64,000 nt of DNA from an uncultured Bacteroides sp. (GTDB taxonomy: Bacteria > Bacteroidota > Bacteroidia > Bacteroidales > Bacteroidaceae), in the NCBI GenBank assembly GCA_949296575.1, contig CASFPE010000034.1:1-64000 (forward strand), given 5' to 3'. The notes beneath the pieces are model-generated. The model saw nothing but the letters and a program-made list of their open reading frames with translations. It was not told where the DNA came from and searched no databases. This document shows positions 36,701-48,036 of the stretch, in pieces (position 1 is the first letter of the stretch; each line of letters opens with the position of its first letter). The position numbers and the translations under genes are program-made.

Positions 36701-37864
36701 TTATTCAAAAAGGCTCTTGAACTTCTTGAAAATCTTTTCTTTGATGCTTGTATCCGGCTGGAAGTTATCCGAATCCTCCAATTTTTCAAGCACGTTCTTT
36801 TCTTCTTTGCTCAACGTTTCCGGCACGTAGATGCTGACGTTGACCACCAAATCGCCCGTGCCATATCCATTTACATCGGGCAACCCTTTGCCGCGCAAAC
36901 GAAGCACTTTTCCCGGCTGGGTGCCAGGCTCTATCTTCACTTTGGCTTTCCCGTCAATGGTCGGTATCTCCACCGTGCCGCCCAAAGCGGCCGTAGGAAA
37001 GCTCAACAGCAAGTTGTAAACAAGGTTGTTGCCATCGCGTATCAACGACTTGTCGGCTTCTTCTTCCACAAGGATGAGCAAATCGCCCGCAATGCCGTTG
37101 TGCTTTCCTGCGTTTCCTTTCTGCCGCATGGAAAGCTGCATGCCCTCGCCTACTCCGGCAGGAATCTTCACCGTCACGATTTCTTCGCCATACACCACGC
37201 CTTCGCCGCTGCATGCCTTGCACTTGTTTTTGATGACTTTTCCTTCACCGCCGCACGTAGAGCATGTGGTGCGTGTCCGCATCACACCCAACAAAGTCTG
37301 CTGTTCACGCACAACACTTCCCGAACCGTGGCAAGTGGGACACGTGTCCACACTCGTTCCATCCTCCGCACCAGAGCCGTGGCAATGCGGGCAGGTCACA
37401 TACTTTTTCAACTTGAATTTCTTCTCCACCCCTGTGGAAATCTCTTTCAACGTCAACTTGACCTTCACGCGCAAATCGCTCCCCCTGAACTTCCGCTGGG
37501 AAGCACCGCTGTCGCTGTAACCGCCAAAGCCGCCGAAACCGCCGCGCCCGCCAAAGATGTCGCCGAACATCGAGAAGATGTCGTCCATCGACATGCCGCC
37601 GCTGAACCCGCCAAACGGGCCGCCGTTGCCCGCTGCACCGCTCACGCCCGCATGCCCGAACTGGTCATAACGCGAACGTTTGTCAGGATTGCTCAACACA
37701 TCGTAGGCTTCGGCCGCCTCTTTGAATTTCTCTTCCGCTGCTTTGTCGCCCGGATTCCTGTCCGGATGGTATTGGATGGCCTTTTTCCTGTATGCCTTCT
37801 TTATCTCCTCTGCCGTTGCGGTCTTGGACACTTCCAAGACTTCATAATAATCCCTTTTCGCCAT
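36701..37864 (-). CDS. dnaJ: Chaperone protein DnaJ
   Basis: A 387-residue type I J-protein. The J domain (1-70) has HPD at residues 33-35 in [17 protein letters not shown] Gly/Phe-rich linker (about 75-125) is followed by four zinc-binding repeats ([32 protein letters not shown]) and the substrate-binding C-terminal domains. It stimulates the DnaK ATPase and delivers unfolded proteins in the cytosol. It lies 19 bp after grpE in the same direction, so the two are one operon. dnaK is not in this window. No CIRCE element was seen. Confidence 0.97.
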   Translation of the reverse strand: MAKRDYYEVLEVSKTATAEEIKKAYRKKAIQYHPDRNPGDKAAEEKFKEAAEAYDVLSNPDKRSRYDQFGHAGVSGAAGNGGPFGGFSGGMSMDDIFSMFGDIFGGRGGFGGFGGYSDSGASQRKFRGSDLRVKVKLTLKEISTGVEKKFKLKKYVTCPHCHGSGAEDGTSVDTCPTCHGSGSVVREQQTLLGVMRTRTTCSTCGGEGKVIKNKCKACSGEGVVYGEEIVTVKIPAGVGEGMQLSMRQKGNAGKHNGIAGDLLILVEEEADKSLIRDGNNLVYNLLLSFPTAALGGTVEIPTIDGKAKVKIEPGTQPGKVLRLRGKGLPDVNGYGTGDLVVNVSIYVPETLSKEEKNVLEKLEDSDNFQPDTSIKEKIFKKFKSLFE

Positions 37865-37883
37865 GTCGCCTTTTCTTCATGAA

Positions 37884-38510
37884 TTATTGCCCTACCACAA
37901 CCTTGGCATGGCGTATCACTTTGTCATTCAACTTATACCCGTTTTGCACGCAATCCAGTATCCTGCCTTTCTTTTCCTCGTCGGGCGCAGGCACCAAAGC
38001 TACTGCTTCATGGAAATCCGTGTCGAACGCGGCATTCTCCGTCTCTATCTTTTCCACGCCGTCCTCGTGCAGTATCTTCAGGAATTTGGCGTAAATCAGT
38101 TCCACGCCTTCTTTCATAGGCGCAACCGCTTCGGATGTTTCCATGTTTTTGATGGCGCGCTCCATGTCGTCCAAGACCGGAAGAATGCTGCACACCACTT
38201 TTTCTCCCCCTGTTTTTATCAATTCCGCCTTTTCCTTCATCGTCCGCTTGCGGTAATTGTCGAATTCGGCAGAAAGGCGCAGGTATTTGTCTTTCAATTC
38301 ATCGAGTTGCGCTGCCGCATCATTTTCCGGCTGCTCCTCGGCAGCCTCGTTCTTTTCTTCTCCAAGACTGCCTTCCGGTGATGCCTGCTGTTCCCCGCTT
38401 TCTTCTTTTTCCGGTTGAGGAACTTCCATTTCTTCTTCCTTTTCTTTTATATCTTCTGGGTTCATATCAATAGTGTTTTTATGATGCTTTTTTGAATGAT
38501 GCCTTGACAT
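37884..38510 (-). CDS. grpE: GrpE nucleotide exchange factor
   Basis: A protein of about 208 residues with an acidic, disordered N-terminus (about 25-85), a long coiled coil (about 90-130) and the C-terminal beta-wing containing HEAVALVPAPDEEKKG. It releases ADP from DnaK. The start is uncertain: ATG codons at 38558, 38510 and 38465 are in frame. I use 38510 as a compromise, because 38558 adds a stretch unlike GrpE and 38465 gives the shorter MNPEDIKEKEE start that also looks natural. It is first in an operon with dnaJ and divergent from the ABC-F gene. Confidence 0.9.
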   Translation of the reverse strand: MSRHHSKKHHKNTIDMNPEDIKEKEEEMEVPQPEKEESGEQQASPEGSLGEEKNEAAEEQPENDAAAQLDELKDKYLRLSAEFDNYRKRTMKEKAELIKTGGEKVVCSILPVLDDMERAIKNMETSEAVAPMKEGVELIYAKFLKILHEDGVEKIETENAAFDTDFHEAVALVPAPDEEKKGRILDCVQNGYKLNDKVIRHAKVVVGQ

Positions 38511-38667
38511 ATCTAAACTGATTACAGGTTCAAAACGATGCAACAAAAAGTTTGCCAACGAGGCTTACACGGAGAAAAAAGGCAAAAAAGAAAGAGATTG
38601 CCCTCTTTGCGGAGCATTAAAACAGGGAAAAATCCGGATGCCTATGGCACAATGGCAGAATTATGCC

Positions 38668-38675
38668 TACCTTTG
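38668..38675 (+). promoter_or_regulatory. -7 element for the ABC-F gene
   Basis: TACCTTTG lies 45 bp before the ATG at 38720 and matches TAnnTTTG. No clear TTTG at -33. Confidence 0.5.
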
Positions 38676-38689
38676 CGCGGTTTTTCTAA

Positions 38690-40333
<1,644 letters not shown>

Positions 40334-40343
40334 CCTTCCCCAT

Positions 40344-40371
40344 AGGCGTGGGGCATCACGGCTCCACGCCT
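40344..40371 (+). terminator. Possible terminator after the ABC-F gene, overlapping the tex end
   Basis: AGGCGTGG (40344-40351) pairs with CCACGCCT (40364-40371) across a 12-nt loop, with a short T run after it. The right arm lies within the last codons of tex. Confidence 0.4.
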
Positions 40372-42500
40372 TTCATGCTGAGTTGCACGCGCTTGCGGGC
40401 AAGGTCTATCCCGATGACTTTCACCATCACCTGCTGATGGATGGACACCACCGCCGAAGGGTCGGCCACGAACTTGCCCGACAGTTGCGACACATGCACC
40501 AGCCCGTTCTCCTTGATGCCGATATCCACAAAGCACCCGAAGTTGGTGATGTTGGTGACGATGCCGGGCAGTACCATCCCTTCCTGCAAATCGCCGATGG
40601 ACTTCACCCGCCGGTCGAACTCAAACACCTTGATGGGCGGGCGCGGGTCGCGCCCCGGCTTGTCGAGTTCCTCCATGATGTCGGCCAACGTGGGCAGTCC
40701 CACCGCCTCGGTCACATAACGGTTCAAGTCGATTTTCCCGCGAAGCGCCTTGTCGCTTACCAAGTCGTTGACGGAACAGTTCAGGTCGCGTGCCATGCGT
40801 TCCACCACCGGGTAGCTCTCAGGATGCACGGCCGTGCGGTCCAACGGATTGTCCGCACCGGGGATGCGAAGGAAACCGGCGCACTGCTCAAAGGCTTTTG
40901 CGCCCATGCGCGGCACGTCCATCAGCTGCTTCCTTGAGGTGAAAAGGCCGTTCGCCGCCCGATAGTCCACGATGTTCTGCGCCAACTGCGGGCCTAATCC
41001 CGATATATAGGCCAGCAAATGCTTGCTGGCGGTGTTCACATTGACCCCCACGGCGTTCACGCAGCTCTCCACCGTCTGGTCGAGGGCTTTCTTCAATTTG
41101 CCCTGGTCCACGTCGTGCTGGTACTGCCCCACGCCGATGGATTTGGGATCTATCTTGACCAGTTCGGCCAAAGGATCCATCAAACGCCGCCCGATAGAGA
41201 CCGCGCCCCGCACCGTCACGTCATAATCGGGGAACTCCTCCCGCGCAAGGGGCGACGCGGAATAGATGGAAGCGCCGTTCTCGCTGACCGCGAACACCTG
41301 CACCTTGCGGTCGTAGCGCAAGGAAGTGATGAAAGCTTCCGTCTCCCTGCCCGCTGTGCCGTTGCCGATGGCAATGGCCTGTATGCCGTACATTTCCACT
41401 AATTTCGTGATTTTCCGCGCAGCGGCAGCCGCCTCGTTCCTGGGCGGGTGCGGATAGATGGTTTCATTGTGCAGCAAGTTGCCCTGCTCGTCGAGGCACA
41501 CCACCTTGCAGCCCGTGCGGAATCCGGGGTCGATGGCCAAAATCCTTTTCTGCCCCAACGGCGGGGCCAGCAGCAATTGCCGCAGGTTGCCCGCAAAAAC
41601 GCGGATGGCTTCCTCGTCGGCCTTCTCCTTCGACAAGGCGGCAAACTCCGTTTCAATGGAGGGTTTCAGCAAGCGTTTGCAGGCATCGGCCACCGCTTCT
41701 TCCATCTGCTTGCCGCATTCATTCGGGGCATGCACGAAAAGGCGCGTGAGCCGCCGCAGGCAGTCTTCCTCGTCGGGGGCGATGGACACCCGCAACAATC
41801 CCTCGCTTTCTCCCCGCCGGATGGCCAGCAGCCGGTGGGAAGAACACCGCTTCAACGGCTCGCAGAAGTCATGGTAATCGCGGTATTTCGCCGCTTCTTC
41901 CTCTTTGCCCTTGCACACCTTCGCCGTGATGACGGCCTGCCGGGCGAAACATTGGCGCACCACGTGCCGGGCGCGTTCGTCCTCGTTGACGCGCTCGGCG
42001 ATGATGTCGCGCGCACCTTTCAGCGCGTCTTCCACGTCCGGCACGTCCGCGTTCAGGAACTTTCCGGCGCGGCTGCGCAAATCATCCCCCCGTTGCTTCA
42101 TGATGAAATCCGCCAACGGTTCCAATCCTTTCTGCCGCGCTGCCTCGGCGCGTGTCTTCCTTTTGGGCTTGAAGGGGAGGTAAATGTCCTCCAATTCCGC
42201 CCCGTCCCAGCAGTCCTCAATGCGCTGCCGCAACGCTGCGTCCAACTTGCCTTGCCCTTCGATGGCCGCCAGGATGGTGTGCTTCCGCTTCTCCATTTCG
42301 CAGAAGCGGGCTTGCAGTTCCTGTATGCGGCCTATCTGCACCTCGTCCAGTCCCTGCGTGGCTTCCTTGCGGTAGCGGCTGATGAAGGGAATGGTGGCCC
42401 CGCCATCCAGCAGGCGCACGGTGCCGGCCACTTGCCGGGGCGCAAGGCCCAACGATGTTGCAATCCTTTCGGAGAAATCTGTCACGGTGTGTTCCATCAT
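40356..42500 (-). CDS. tex: Tex-family RNA-binding transcription accessory protein
   Basis: A 714-residue protein with the Tex layout: N-terminal helical domain, a YqgF/RNase-H-like fold (ILAIDPGFRTGCKVVCLDEQG, near 325-345), tandem helix-hairpin-helix motifs (LLAYISGLGPQLAQNIV and the following KQLMDVPRMGAKAFEQ) and a C-terminal S1 RNA-binding domain (EGMVLPGIVTNITNFGCFVDIG). It binds nucleic acid and is thought to act in transcription and stress tolerance. It is 8 bp after cbpM and in the same direction as the cbpA-cbpM pair. Confidence 0.95.
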   Translation of the reverse strand: MMEHTVTDFSERIATSLGLAPRQVAGTVRLLDGGATIPFISRYRKEATQGLDEVQIGRIQELQARFCEMEKRKHTILAAIEGQGKLDAALRQRIEDCWDGAELEDIYLPFKPKRKTRAEAARQKGLEPLADFIMKQRGDDLRSRAGKFLNADVPDVEDALKGARDIIAERVNEDERARHVVRQCFARQAVITAKVCKGKEEEAAKYRDYHDFCEPLKRCSSHRLLAIRRGESEGLLRVSIAPDEEDCLRRLTRLFVHAPNECGKQMEEAVADACKRLLKPSIETEFAALSKEKADEEAIRVFAGNLRQLLLAPPLGQKRILAIDPGFRTGCKVVCLDEQGNLLHNETIYPHPPRNEAAAAARKITKLVEMYGIQAIAIGNGTAGRETEAFITSLRYDRKVQVFAVSENGASIYSASPLAREEFPDYDVTVRGAVSIGRRLMDPLAELVKIDPKSIGVGQYQHDVDQGKLKKALDQTVESCVNAVGVNVNTASKHLLAYISGLGPQLAQNIVDYRAANGLFTSRKQLMDVPRMGAKAFEQCAGFLRIPGADNPLDRTAVHPESYPVVERMARDLNCSVNDLVSDKALRGKIDLNRYVTEAVGLPTLADIMEELDKPGRDPRPPIKVFEFDRRVKSIGDLQEGMVLPGIVTNITNFGCFVDIGIKENGLVHVSQLSGKFVADPSAVVSIHQQVMVKVIGIDLARKRVQLSMKGVEP

Positions 42501-42508
42501 GCGCCGGG

Positions 42509-42823
42509 CTACAGGTCAATGTCTTCAAAGTCGCGCTCGCGGTACAGTTCCAAGCGGTTGCGGAGCATGCGTATCTCCTCCTGCATGCTTTCCATCCGGT
42601 CCAGCAAGTGGCGGATGGCATCTATCCCCGCAATGTTGATGGAAAGGTCGTAATACATGCGGGCATATCGCTCGATGTCCGACAGTTGCGACAGTTGGAG
42701 GCATTTCTCATCGTCCCTTTCCTCCACGTTGATCAAGCCGTCTTCCTCCAGCATGGATATGAATGAAGGCTCTATGCCGCACTTGCGGCAATATTCGCTT
42801 ATGATAATCAAATCGCTTTGCAT
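42509..42823 (-). CDS. cbpM: Chaperone modulator CbpM
   Basis: A 104-residue MerR-like helical protein without a DNA-binding wing (LIIISEYCRKCGIEPSFISMLEEDGLI at the N-terminus, then a long helix). The family binds the J domain of CbpA and blocks its action on DnaK. Its position 15 bp after cbpA, in the same direction, supports the assignment. Confidence 0.87.
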   Translation of the reverse strand: MQSDLIIISEYCRKCGIEPSFISMLEEDGLINVEERDDEKCLQLSQLSDIERYARMYYDLSINIAGIDAIRHLLDRMESMQEEIRMLRNRLELYRERDFEDIDL

Positions 42824-42838
42824 AACCCTAAATTTTAA

Positions 42839-43768
42839 TCATCCGTTTTGTTGCAATTGGCGGAACAACTCTTTCTGCCGTTCTGTCAGCCCGGTCGGTA
42901 TCCGCACGGCAAAGGTGGCAATCAGGTCGCCAAACTGTCCTTCCTGCTTGTATTTCGGGAAACCTTTCCCCTTGAGCCGCACCCTTGCGCCGTTTTGTGT
43001 GCCGGGTTTCACCTTCAGTTTCACTTGCCCGTCCAGGGTGTCCACCATCGTTTCGCCTCCCAACACGGCAGTGTAGAGGTCGATCGGCACGTCCACAAAG
43101 AGGTCGTCGCCCAAACGTTTGAACACCGCGTCCTCAGGAATGACGAAAGTGATGTAGAGGTCGCCCGCCGGCCCGCCGTTTGCGCCCGGCGCGCCATGCC
43201 CTTTCAGCTTGATGGTCTGCCCGTCGGCAATGCCCGCCGGAATGGTGATGCGGATGCTTTTCCCGTTCACGTTCAGGATTTGCTTGTGGGTCTGCGCGGC
43301 ATCGCGCAGCGACAGTTGCAGTTCGGCATGGTAATCCTGCCCCCGAAAGCCCGCAGCGTTGCCGCCCCTTGCCCGGTGGCCGAATAGCGATTCAAAGAAG
43401 TCGGAGAAGCCGCTTTCGTTGCCTTCGCCGAACCCGCCGCCGAATCCCTCGGCGCCGAATCCCGTACCGCCGGCATACCAATGCCCTCCCGTGCCGCCGT
43501 GCTGCGAGTAGTATTGCTGCTTCTGCGCCTCAAACTCGTCGGCATGTTTCCATTGTTCGCCGTATTCGTCATACTTCTTCCGCTTTTCGGGGTCGCTCAG
43601 CACCTCGTTGGCCTCGTTAATCTCCTGGAACTTCTCCTTAGCCTTCGGGTCGTCCGGATTCAAGTCCGGGTGGTACTGCCGGGCCAATCGCTTGAAAGCC
43701 TTCTTGATGTCGTCCTGCGACGCATCTTTGCCTACCCCCAATATTTGGTAATAATCCATATAGGCCAT
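42839..43768 (-). CDS. cbpA: CbpA-like J-protein (type II co-chaperone)
   Basis: A 309-residue J-domain protein. The J domain (1-70) has HPD in [16 protein letters not shown], then a Gly/Phe-rich linker (about 95-130) and two C-terminal peptide-binding domains, without the zinc repeats of DnaJ. It acts with DnaK and is held in check by CbpM encoded next to it. First gene of a cbpA-cbpM-tex run. The DnaJ-GrpE pair only 5 kb away gives the window two J-protein systems. Confidence 0.92.
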   Translation of the reverse strand: MAYMDYYQILGVGKDASQDDIKKAFKRLARQYHPDLNPDDPKAKEKFQEINEANEVLSDPEKRKKYDEYGEQWKHADEFEAQKQQYYSQHGGTGGHWYAGGTGFGAEGFGGGFGEGNESGFSDFFESLFGHRARGGNAAGFRGQDYHAELQLSLRDAAQTHKQILNVNGKSIRITIPAGIADGQTIKLKGHGAPGANGGPAGDLYITFVIPEDAVFKRLGDDLFVDVPIDLYTAVLGGETMVDTLDGQVKLKVKPGTQNGARVRLKGKGFPKYKQEGQFGDLIATFAVRIPTGLTERQKELFRQLQQNG

Positions 43769-43888
43769 AATCCGTAAGATTTAAGTTTCACATTGTTTCC
43801 CCCGAATCCCCGCAAAAAAAGCACCTTTATGCCCCCTCTGGCAGCTTTTTTATATACATTTAACGCGCCGCCGGAAGCCGTCCGCCCG

Positions 43889-44120
43889 GATGCTCCACCG
43901 GCGGCATCCGGGAGCTTGCCCCATGCCCTGCCGCCCCGCTCAGGCAACAGCGGGGCGGCACCCCCGGAAAGGCTCGCAGAATCCTCCCAAAGGTTTTGCA
44001 AAAACATTGGAAGGTTTGGGGCAAAACCTTGAAAGGATTTTCAAAATCTATTGGGAACAATTTCCCGCACGATTATTAATCTTCCGGCCTGACGATTATT
44101 AATCGTGCAGGAATTTTTCC
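43889..44120. repeat. Series of consecutive inverted repeats in the spacer left of the R-M island
   Basis: The noncoding stretch 43769-44349 holds a run of small palindromes. They include CCGGATGC..GCATCCGG (about 43890-43914), GCCGCCCCGCT..AGCGGGGCGGC, TTTTGCAAAA (centre 43998.5), AAGGTTT..AAACCTT (44020.5), GATTTTCAAAATC (44042), GGGAA..TTCCC (44059.5), GATTATTAATC (44076) and ACGATTATTAATCGT (44099). Spacing from 43998 to 44042 is about 22 bp and the last two are 23 bp apart. No gene is seen in the spacer. Its right end holds the methyltransferase promoter. Confidence 0.65.
44069..44114. repeat. Two-unit 23-bp palindrome array, copy 2 of the dispersed repeat
   Basis: ACGATTATTAATC starts at 44069 and again at 44092, 23 bp apart; the second is the full palindrome ACGATTATTAATCGT. 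The sequence from TTTCCCGCACG (44061) through CGTGCA (44109) closely follows 23067-23112 and then 23132-23138. It equals copy 1 with the middle 23-bp unit removed. Confidence 0.85.
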
Positions 44121-44286
44121 ATGCAAAACACATGAATTTATTGGGAAAGATGCGGAGTTTCACTCCAACAGCGCGTGCAAATTTGCAGTGGCACTTCAAA
44201 ATTGCACGGGGGAAAACGGGAAACGGGCGCAGGGACTTTTCGATGGGGAAAGGGAATCCTATGCATGGATTTAACATGCCATCTTA

Positions 44287-44317
44287 TTGGATGTTTCAAC
44301 AAAACGCATTACATTTG
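44287..44317 (+). promoter_or_regulatory. Promoter of the methyltransferase operon
   Basis: TTG (44287-44289) is 20 bp upstream of TACATTTG (44310-44317). The start site would be near 44324, about 26 bp before the first ATG. Confidence 0.65.
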
Positions 44318-44326
44318 CAATGTAAT
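44308..44326. promoter_or_regulatory. Operator-like palindrome over the methyltransferase -7 box
   Basis: ATTACATT (44308-44315) and AATGTAAT (44319-44326) are perfect 8-bp arms around TGC and cover the whole -7 element and start-site region. A protein bound here would block transcription. Confidence 0.55.
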
Positions 44327-44349
44327 TATCATATTATAATAATACCAGC

Positions 44350-45834
44350 ATGCAAACATTCAAAGCGATTTCATTCAATGATCAGATAACCGGCAAATCA
44401 AGAAGCGTTTCCATTGCTTTCACTTCAAAGGAACAGCCATTTTATGAAACCGTTGAAAAACTTACCAGCCAAGAAATACGAAACCTTATTGGCATTAATT
44501 CTTATAACCAATTATGCGACAAGGCGCATGAAGAGCGAAGGAACCTCAGCCAATTAATCAAATTATTGTTGGAAAAGGCATTGACTGACACAGATAATTT
44601 CATTCCTGCATCTGACATGACATTCAAAAACAGCAAATGCATCCCGTTTCAAAGATGGTATCCTTATATCGAAGGATACTCTCCAGACTTTGTGACATCC
44701 ATCATAACACGCCATCTGCACCAGAATTGCATCATTTATGACCCGTTTGCTGGCACCGGGACAACCATTTATGCAGCAGACAGCTTAGGCTATGACACAT
44801 ACTATTCTGAAATAAACCCACTCCTGCAATTCCTGATAAAAACCAAAACAACGGTTTTGAAAATGCCCCTTGCCGACCGATTAGATTTATGCAAACAGCT
44901 TCAGGGCATATTTCCCCAGTTACTGAGATTCAACGAAGCAGAAAGCGGATTTGCAAATGACAATTACAAACGAGTGTTCAAAAAAAGTGTTTATTTCCCA
45001 TCTGAAAATTATTCCAAGATACTGAAAACAAAAACGTTTATCGACAAGATGGAAGAAAGCCCATTGAAAAGCGTGCTTTTAACCGCTGTTTTGTCCTCGT
45101 TAATTCCCGCATCGTTATTAAAAAAGCAAGGGGATTTACGCTTCAAAACAAAGCAAGAACAAGCCAAAGGCATTCCCGATTTCGCTGAAATATTATCTCA
45201 AAACGTAAACAATATATGCAATGACCTGAAAAACCCTGTCAAATATGCCATGAAGCAGAATCATACTTGCATCATCGAAAATGCAAAAAAAATAAAGCAT
45301 GCAGACTGCGCCAAAATAGGTTGCGTGATTACAAGCCCGCCTTATTTAAATGGCACAAATTATATTCGGAATACAAAATTAGAATTATGGTTCTTAGGAT
45401 ACCTTAAATCAGACAAAGACCTTCGGCATTACCGTGATGAAATTCTCACCAGCGGCATCAATGATGTCCGTTCATCAACCCAAATCACCCTTGCCGCTCC
45501 CATAACAAGCCCTTTATACAAAGAAACAATAAATTTGCTGAAAGAGAATGCATACGATGCCAGAATACCGCAAATGGCACAATGCTACTTTTCCGAAATG
45601 CACGGCATCTTCGATGGGTTAAAAAGCAAATTAGAAAAAGGAGCAGATTTGTTTATTGACATTGGAGATTCCATCTTCAACAATGTGCATGTAAAAACAG
45701 ACATGATCCTTCAAGAAATAGCTGAAAGCATGGGCTATACAGCCATCGAAAACAGGAAACTCAGAGAGAGGCGTTCCAAAAACGGACAAACAATTTCCCA
45801 GAAACTCATCCACCTAAAATACATTGGCGTCTAA
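44350..45834 (+). CDS. Site-specific amino-methyltransferase 1 of an R-M system
   Basis: A 494-residue DNA methyltransferase with SAM-binding motif I DPFAGTGTT (131-139) before catalytic motif IV TSPPY (328-332). TSPPY marks exocyclic-amino methylation (N4-cytosine or N6-adenine). Motif I before IV excludes the common beta order. About 100 N-terminal residues precede the methylase core and are not recognised; they and the 150-320 segment may read the target. It starts an AT-rich rightward pair with a second methyltransferase 2 bp downstream. Two methylases plus one nuclease suggest a Type II system with an asymmetric site, one enzyme per strand (inference). Confidence 0.87.
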   Translation: MQTFKAISFNDQITGKSRSVSIAFTSKEQPFYETVEKLTSQEIRNLIGINSYNQLCDKAHEERRNLSQLIKLLLEKALTDTDNFIPASDMTFKNSKCIPFQRWYPYIEGYSPDFVTSIITRHLHQNCIIYDPFAGTGTTIYAADSLGYDTYYSEINPLLQFLIKTKTTVLKMPLADRLDLCKQLQGIFPQLLRFNEAESGFANDNYKRVFKKSVYFPSENYSKILKTKTFIDKMEESPLKSVLLTAVLSSLIPASLLKKQGDLRFKTKQEQAKGIPDFAEILSQNVNNICNDLKNPVKYAMKQNHTCIIENAKKIKHADCAKIGCVITSPPYLNGTNYIRNTKLELWFLGYLKSDKDLRHYRDEILTSGINDVRSSTQITLAAPITSPLYKETINLLKENAYDARIPQMAQCYFSEMHGIFDGLKSKLEKGADLFIDIGDSIFNNVHVKTDMILQEIAESMGYTAIENRKLRERRSKNGQTISQKLIHLKYIGV

Positions 45835-45836
45835 TC

Positions 45837-46976
45837 ATGGCACAAAACAATTTTGAATGGCATGCTGAATGGTCATCGTTCAAACAGGAACTACCACATC
45901 AGAAGCCCCCATACTCAAAAAGGAACTGGGGCAATGCAAGGCATTCTTTATGCTCATACCAAGGGAAATTAAAGCCTTCTATCGCCTACCACCTAATCAA
46001 AACATTCGTGCCTGAAGGCGGAACAATGTTTGACCCGTTCACAGGAGTCGGGACAATCCCTTTCGAGGCAGCCTTAAACAACCGCTTTGCATACGGCATG
46101 GACATCAGCATCATGGCATATTACATAGCCCAAGCCAAAGTCGGCTTCTCATCATACGACCTGTCATTCGACTATATCAACCGTTTAGCGAAATACATTG
46201 CAAATGATGTTGTTACAATAAATGATTATGACAAATATGCAATATTCGGCCTAAACAAAAACTTGGCTGATTATTATGAGCCGAACACATTCAAAGAAAT
46301 CCTTTCTGCACGAAAATTCATACAACAAACCCCGCCATCCAATGCTAGTGAAATGGTTGTTGTTGCATCGCTATTACACATATTGCACGGGAACAGGCCA
46401 TACGCCTTAAGCCGGAAATCACATCCTATTACACCATATGCTCCATCCGGCAAATTCATTTACAAGAATGTCATTGAAAAATTGAAAGAAAAAACCGCAA
46501 GATTTTATAACAAAAAGAATGCGGCCCCAACGAAATACGGACAAATCTTTCTCCAAGACTCTACCACCGAATGGCCCGCCCAAATATCCAATATTGATAC
46601 AATCATAACATCTCCGCCCTTTTTCGACAGCACACGCTTTTATAATGCAAATTGGATTCGCCTTTGGTTCTGCGGATGGGAACCCAATGATTTCAAAACA
46701 AAGCCACACCTGTATATAGATGAACGCCAAAAACAAAGTTTTGATGTCTATGCCCCCATCTTCAAACAAGCAAAAGAAAGGCTAAAGCCTAATGGCGTAA
46801 TTGTTTTCCATTTAGGGAAAAGCCCCAAATGCAATATGGGGGAAGAACTCAAAAAAATAGGGCGGAAATGGTTCCGACATTCAGAGTTGTTTGCTGAGGA
46901 TGTCGGACATTGCGAAAGTTTTGGCATCCGCGACATCGGGACTGTCACAGAACACCAATATTTAATCTTTTATTGA
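45837..46976 (+). CDS. Site-specific amino-methyltransferase 2 of an R-M system
   Basis: A 379-residue DNA methyltransferase. Motif I is DPFTGVGT (66-73) and motif IV is TSPPF (258-262), in the same order as in its neighbour, but the proteins share little elsewhere. The segment 80-250 between the motifs is the likely target-recognition part. It begins 2 bp after the first methyltransferase and ends 7 bp inside the convergent HNH nuclease gene. Base modified and target sequence cannot be told from the motifs. Confidence 0.86.
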   Translation: MAQNNFEWHAEWSSFKQELPHQKPPYSKRNWGNARHSLCSYQGKLKPSIAYHLIKTFVPEGGTMFDPFTGVGTIPFEAALNNRFAYGMDISIMAYYIAQAKVGFSSYDLSFDYINRLAKYIANDVVTINDYDKYAIFGLNKNLADYYEPNTFKEILSARKFIQQTPPSNASEMVVVASLLHILHGNRPYALSRKSHPITPYAPSGKFIYKNVIEKLKEKTARFYNKKNAAPTKYGQIFLQDSTTEWPAQISNIDTIITSPPFFDSTRFYNANWIRLWFCGWEPNDFKTKPHLYIDERQKQSFDVYAPIFKQAKERLKPNGVIVFHLGKSPKCNMGEELKKIGRKWFRHSELFAEDVGHCESFGIRDIGTVTEHQYLIFY

Positions 46977-47965
46977 ACGAAACCGCCCAATATCGCCCGA
47001 TGCTCATCGTCCAGCAAATCTTCCAAATCATATTGCTGGATAACCTTCTTAAGTTCCATGACACGTCTAAGAAGATCCGTATTAGAATTCCGCACATTCA
47101 AATATCGATCAACCCCTCGATTGACATTGATATGGGTATTGACAATAGGAACAGGACTTGACAACAAATTCAGGTCGGCACCTGTTATTTTTGCCAATTC
47201 AACCAACTCTTGGGGTGTATAAAATTCACTTGGCCAACGGTCTCTTTTATTACTATTGGCCTCACTGGACAACAATGCAGCATTCTGAACCGTCAAAGGA
47301 TAAAGGTATTTCGACGGCAAAATATGATCTATGTGCCAAGAACCTGTTTTGGCAATGTCTAAACATTTCCCTGTCTTAAAGCATTTGCCGCCGAAACGAT
47401 TAAAAAGGGCTTGAATATCTATTCGTTCGTTATATTCTTCAACAAACATGTCTGCAACCCGCCTTCTAATGGAAGATTCTCTCAATTGCTCCGAAGTCCT
47501 CTGGCAATTCAACACTGCATTTATAGCACCTTTGCAAGCCCTACATTCCATTTGCTTTTCCAATGGGCCAAAACCTTTGTGCTTGCTAAAAGCATGATTA
47601 GGAAGTATCCGGCCGCATACATTGCATTGCTTCCAATAGGCTTCTGGATTCTCCGTACTAATCCGAAAAAAAGCCTGCCAGAATCGTTCCACAGTCAATT
47701 CTTCTTTTTCAAGCAATTCTGGCCTCCAGTTTTTCCAATTATCAGGCAAATCAGCATTCTTTGAATGCACAAACCCGCAAGCCGTACATTCCCACGCATA
47801 ATTCTGATATGCATGTTCAGGAGATACAAGGCTATTGCCGATATGCACATAATTAATCGCCCTGCAATTCACACAGATGTAAACAGCCCATGCGTCATGG
47901 ACATTACTATTTTCCAAAGGAATCCGATCTATTCCTGTCTCATTCTGCGTAGGACGTCTTACCAT
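46970..47965 (-). CDS. HNH restriction endonuclease with zinc-ribbon modules
   Basis: A 331-residue protein. The ATG at 47965 (MVRRPTQNETG) was chosen because the upstream extension to 48043 is unlike the rest. Two Cys4 modules are visible: Cys31/34 with Cys60/63 and Cys114/117 with Cys141/144. A beta-beta-alpha-metal nuclease site follows: SWHIDHILPSKY (209-220, with Asp213 and His214), Asn228 and Asn237, plus a CFKTGKC knuckle (195-201). It is convergent with two methyltransferases and overlaps the second by 7 bp, so it is very likely the restriction partner. Opposite orientation gives it a separate promoter, which would allow methylation to come first. Cleavage site unknown. Confidence 0.83.
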   Translation of the reverse strand: MVRRPTQNETGIDRIPLENSNVHDAWAVYICVNCRAINYVHIGNSLVSPEHAYQNYAWECTACGFVHSKNADLPDNWKNWRPELLEKEELTVERFWQAFFRISTENPEAYWKQCNVCGRILPNHAFSKHKGFGPLEKQMECRACKGAINAVLNCQRTSEQLRESSIRRRVADMFVEEYNERIDIQALFNRFGGKCFKTGKCLDIAKTGSWHIDHILPSKYLYPLTVQNAALLSSEANSNKRDRWPSEFYTPQELVELAKITGADLNLLSSPVPIVNTHINVNRGVDRYLNVRNSNTDLLRRVMELKKVIQQYDLEDLLDDEHRAILGGFVQ

Positions 47966-48036
47966 AACAAATAGATTTTCGATACAAAAATAAGCATTCT
48001 CCCTCAAAACATTCCAACCTTCTCTGCAAAATCCGC

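Noticed and set aside
44350..46976. Orphan methylases of phage-defence type without a nuclease
   Set aside because: The convergent HNH gene overlapping the second methylase by 7 bp makes a complete R-M system the simpler reading, although the nuclease role is not proven.
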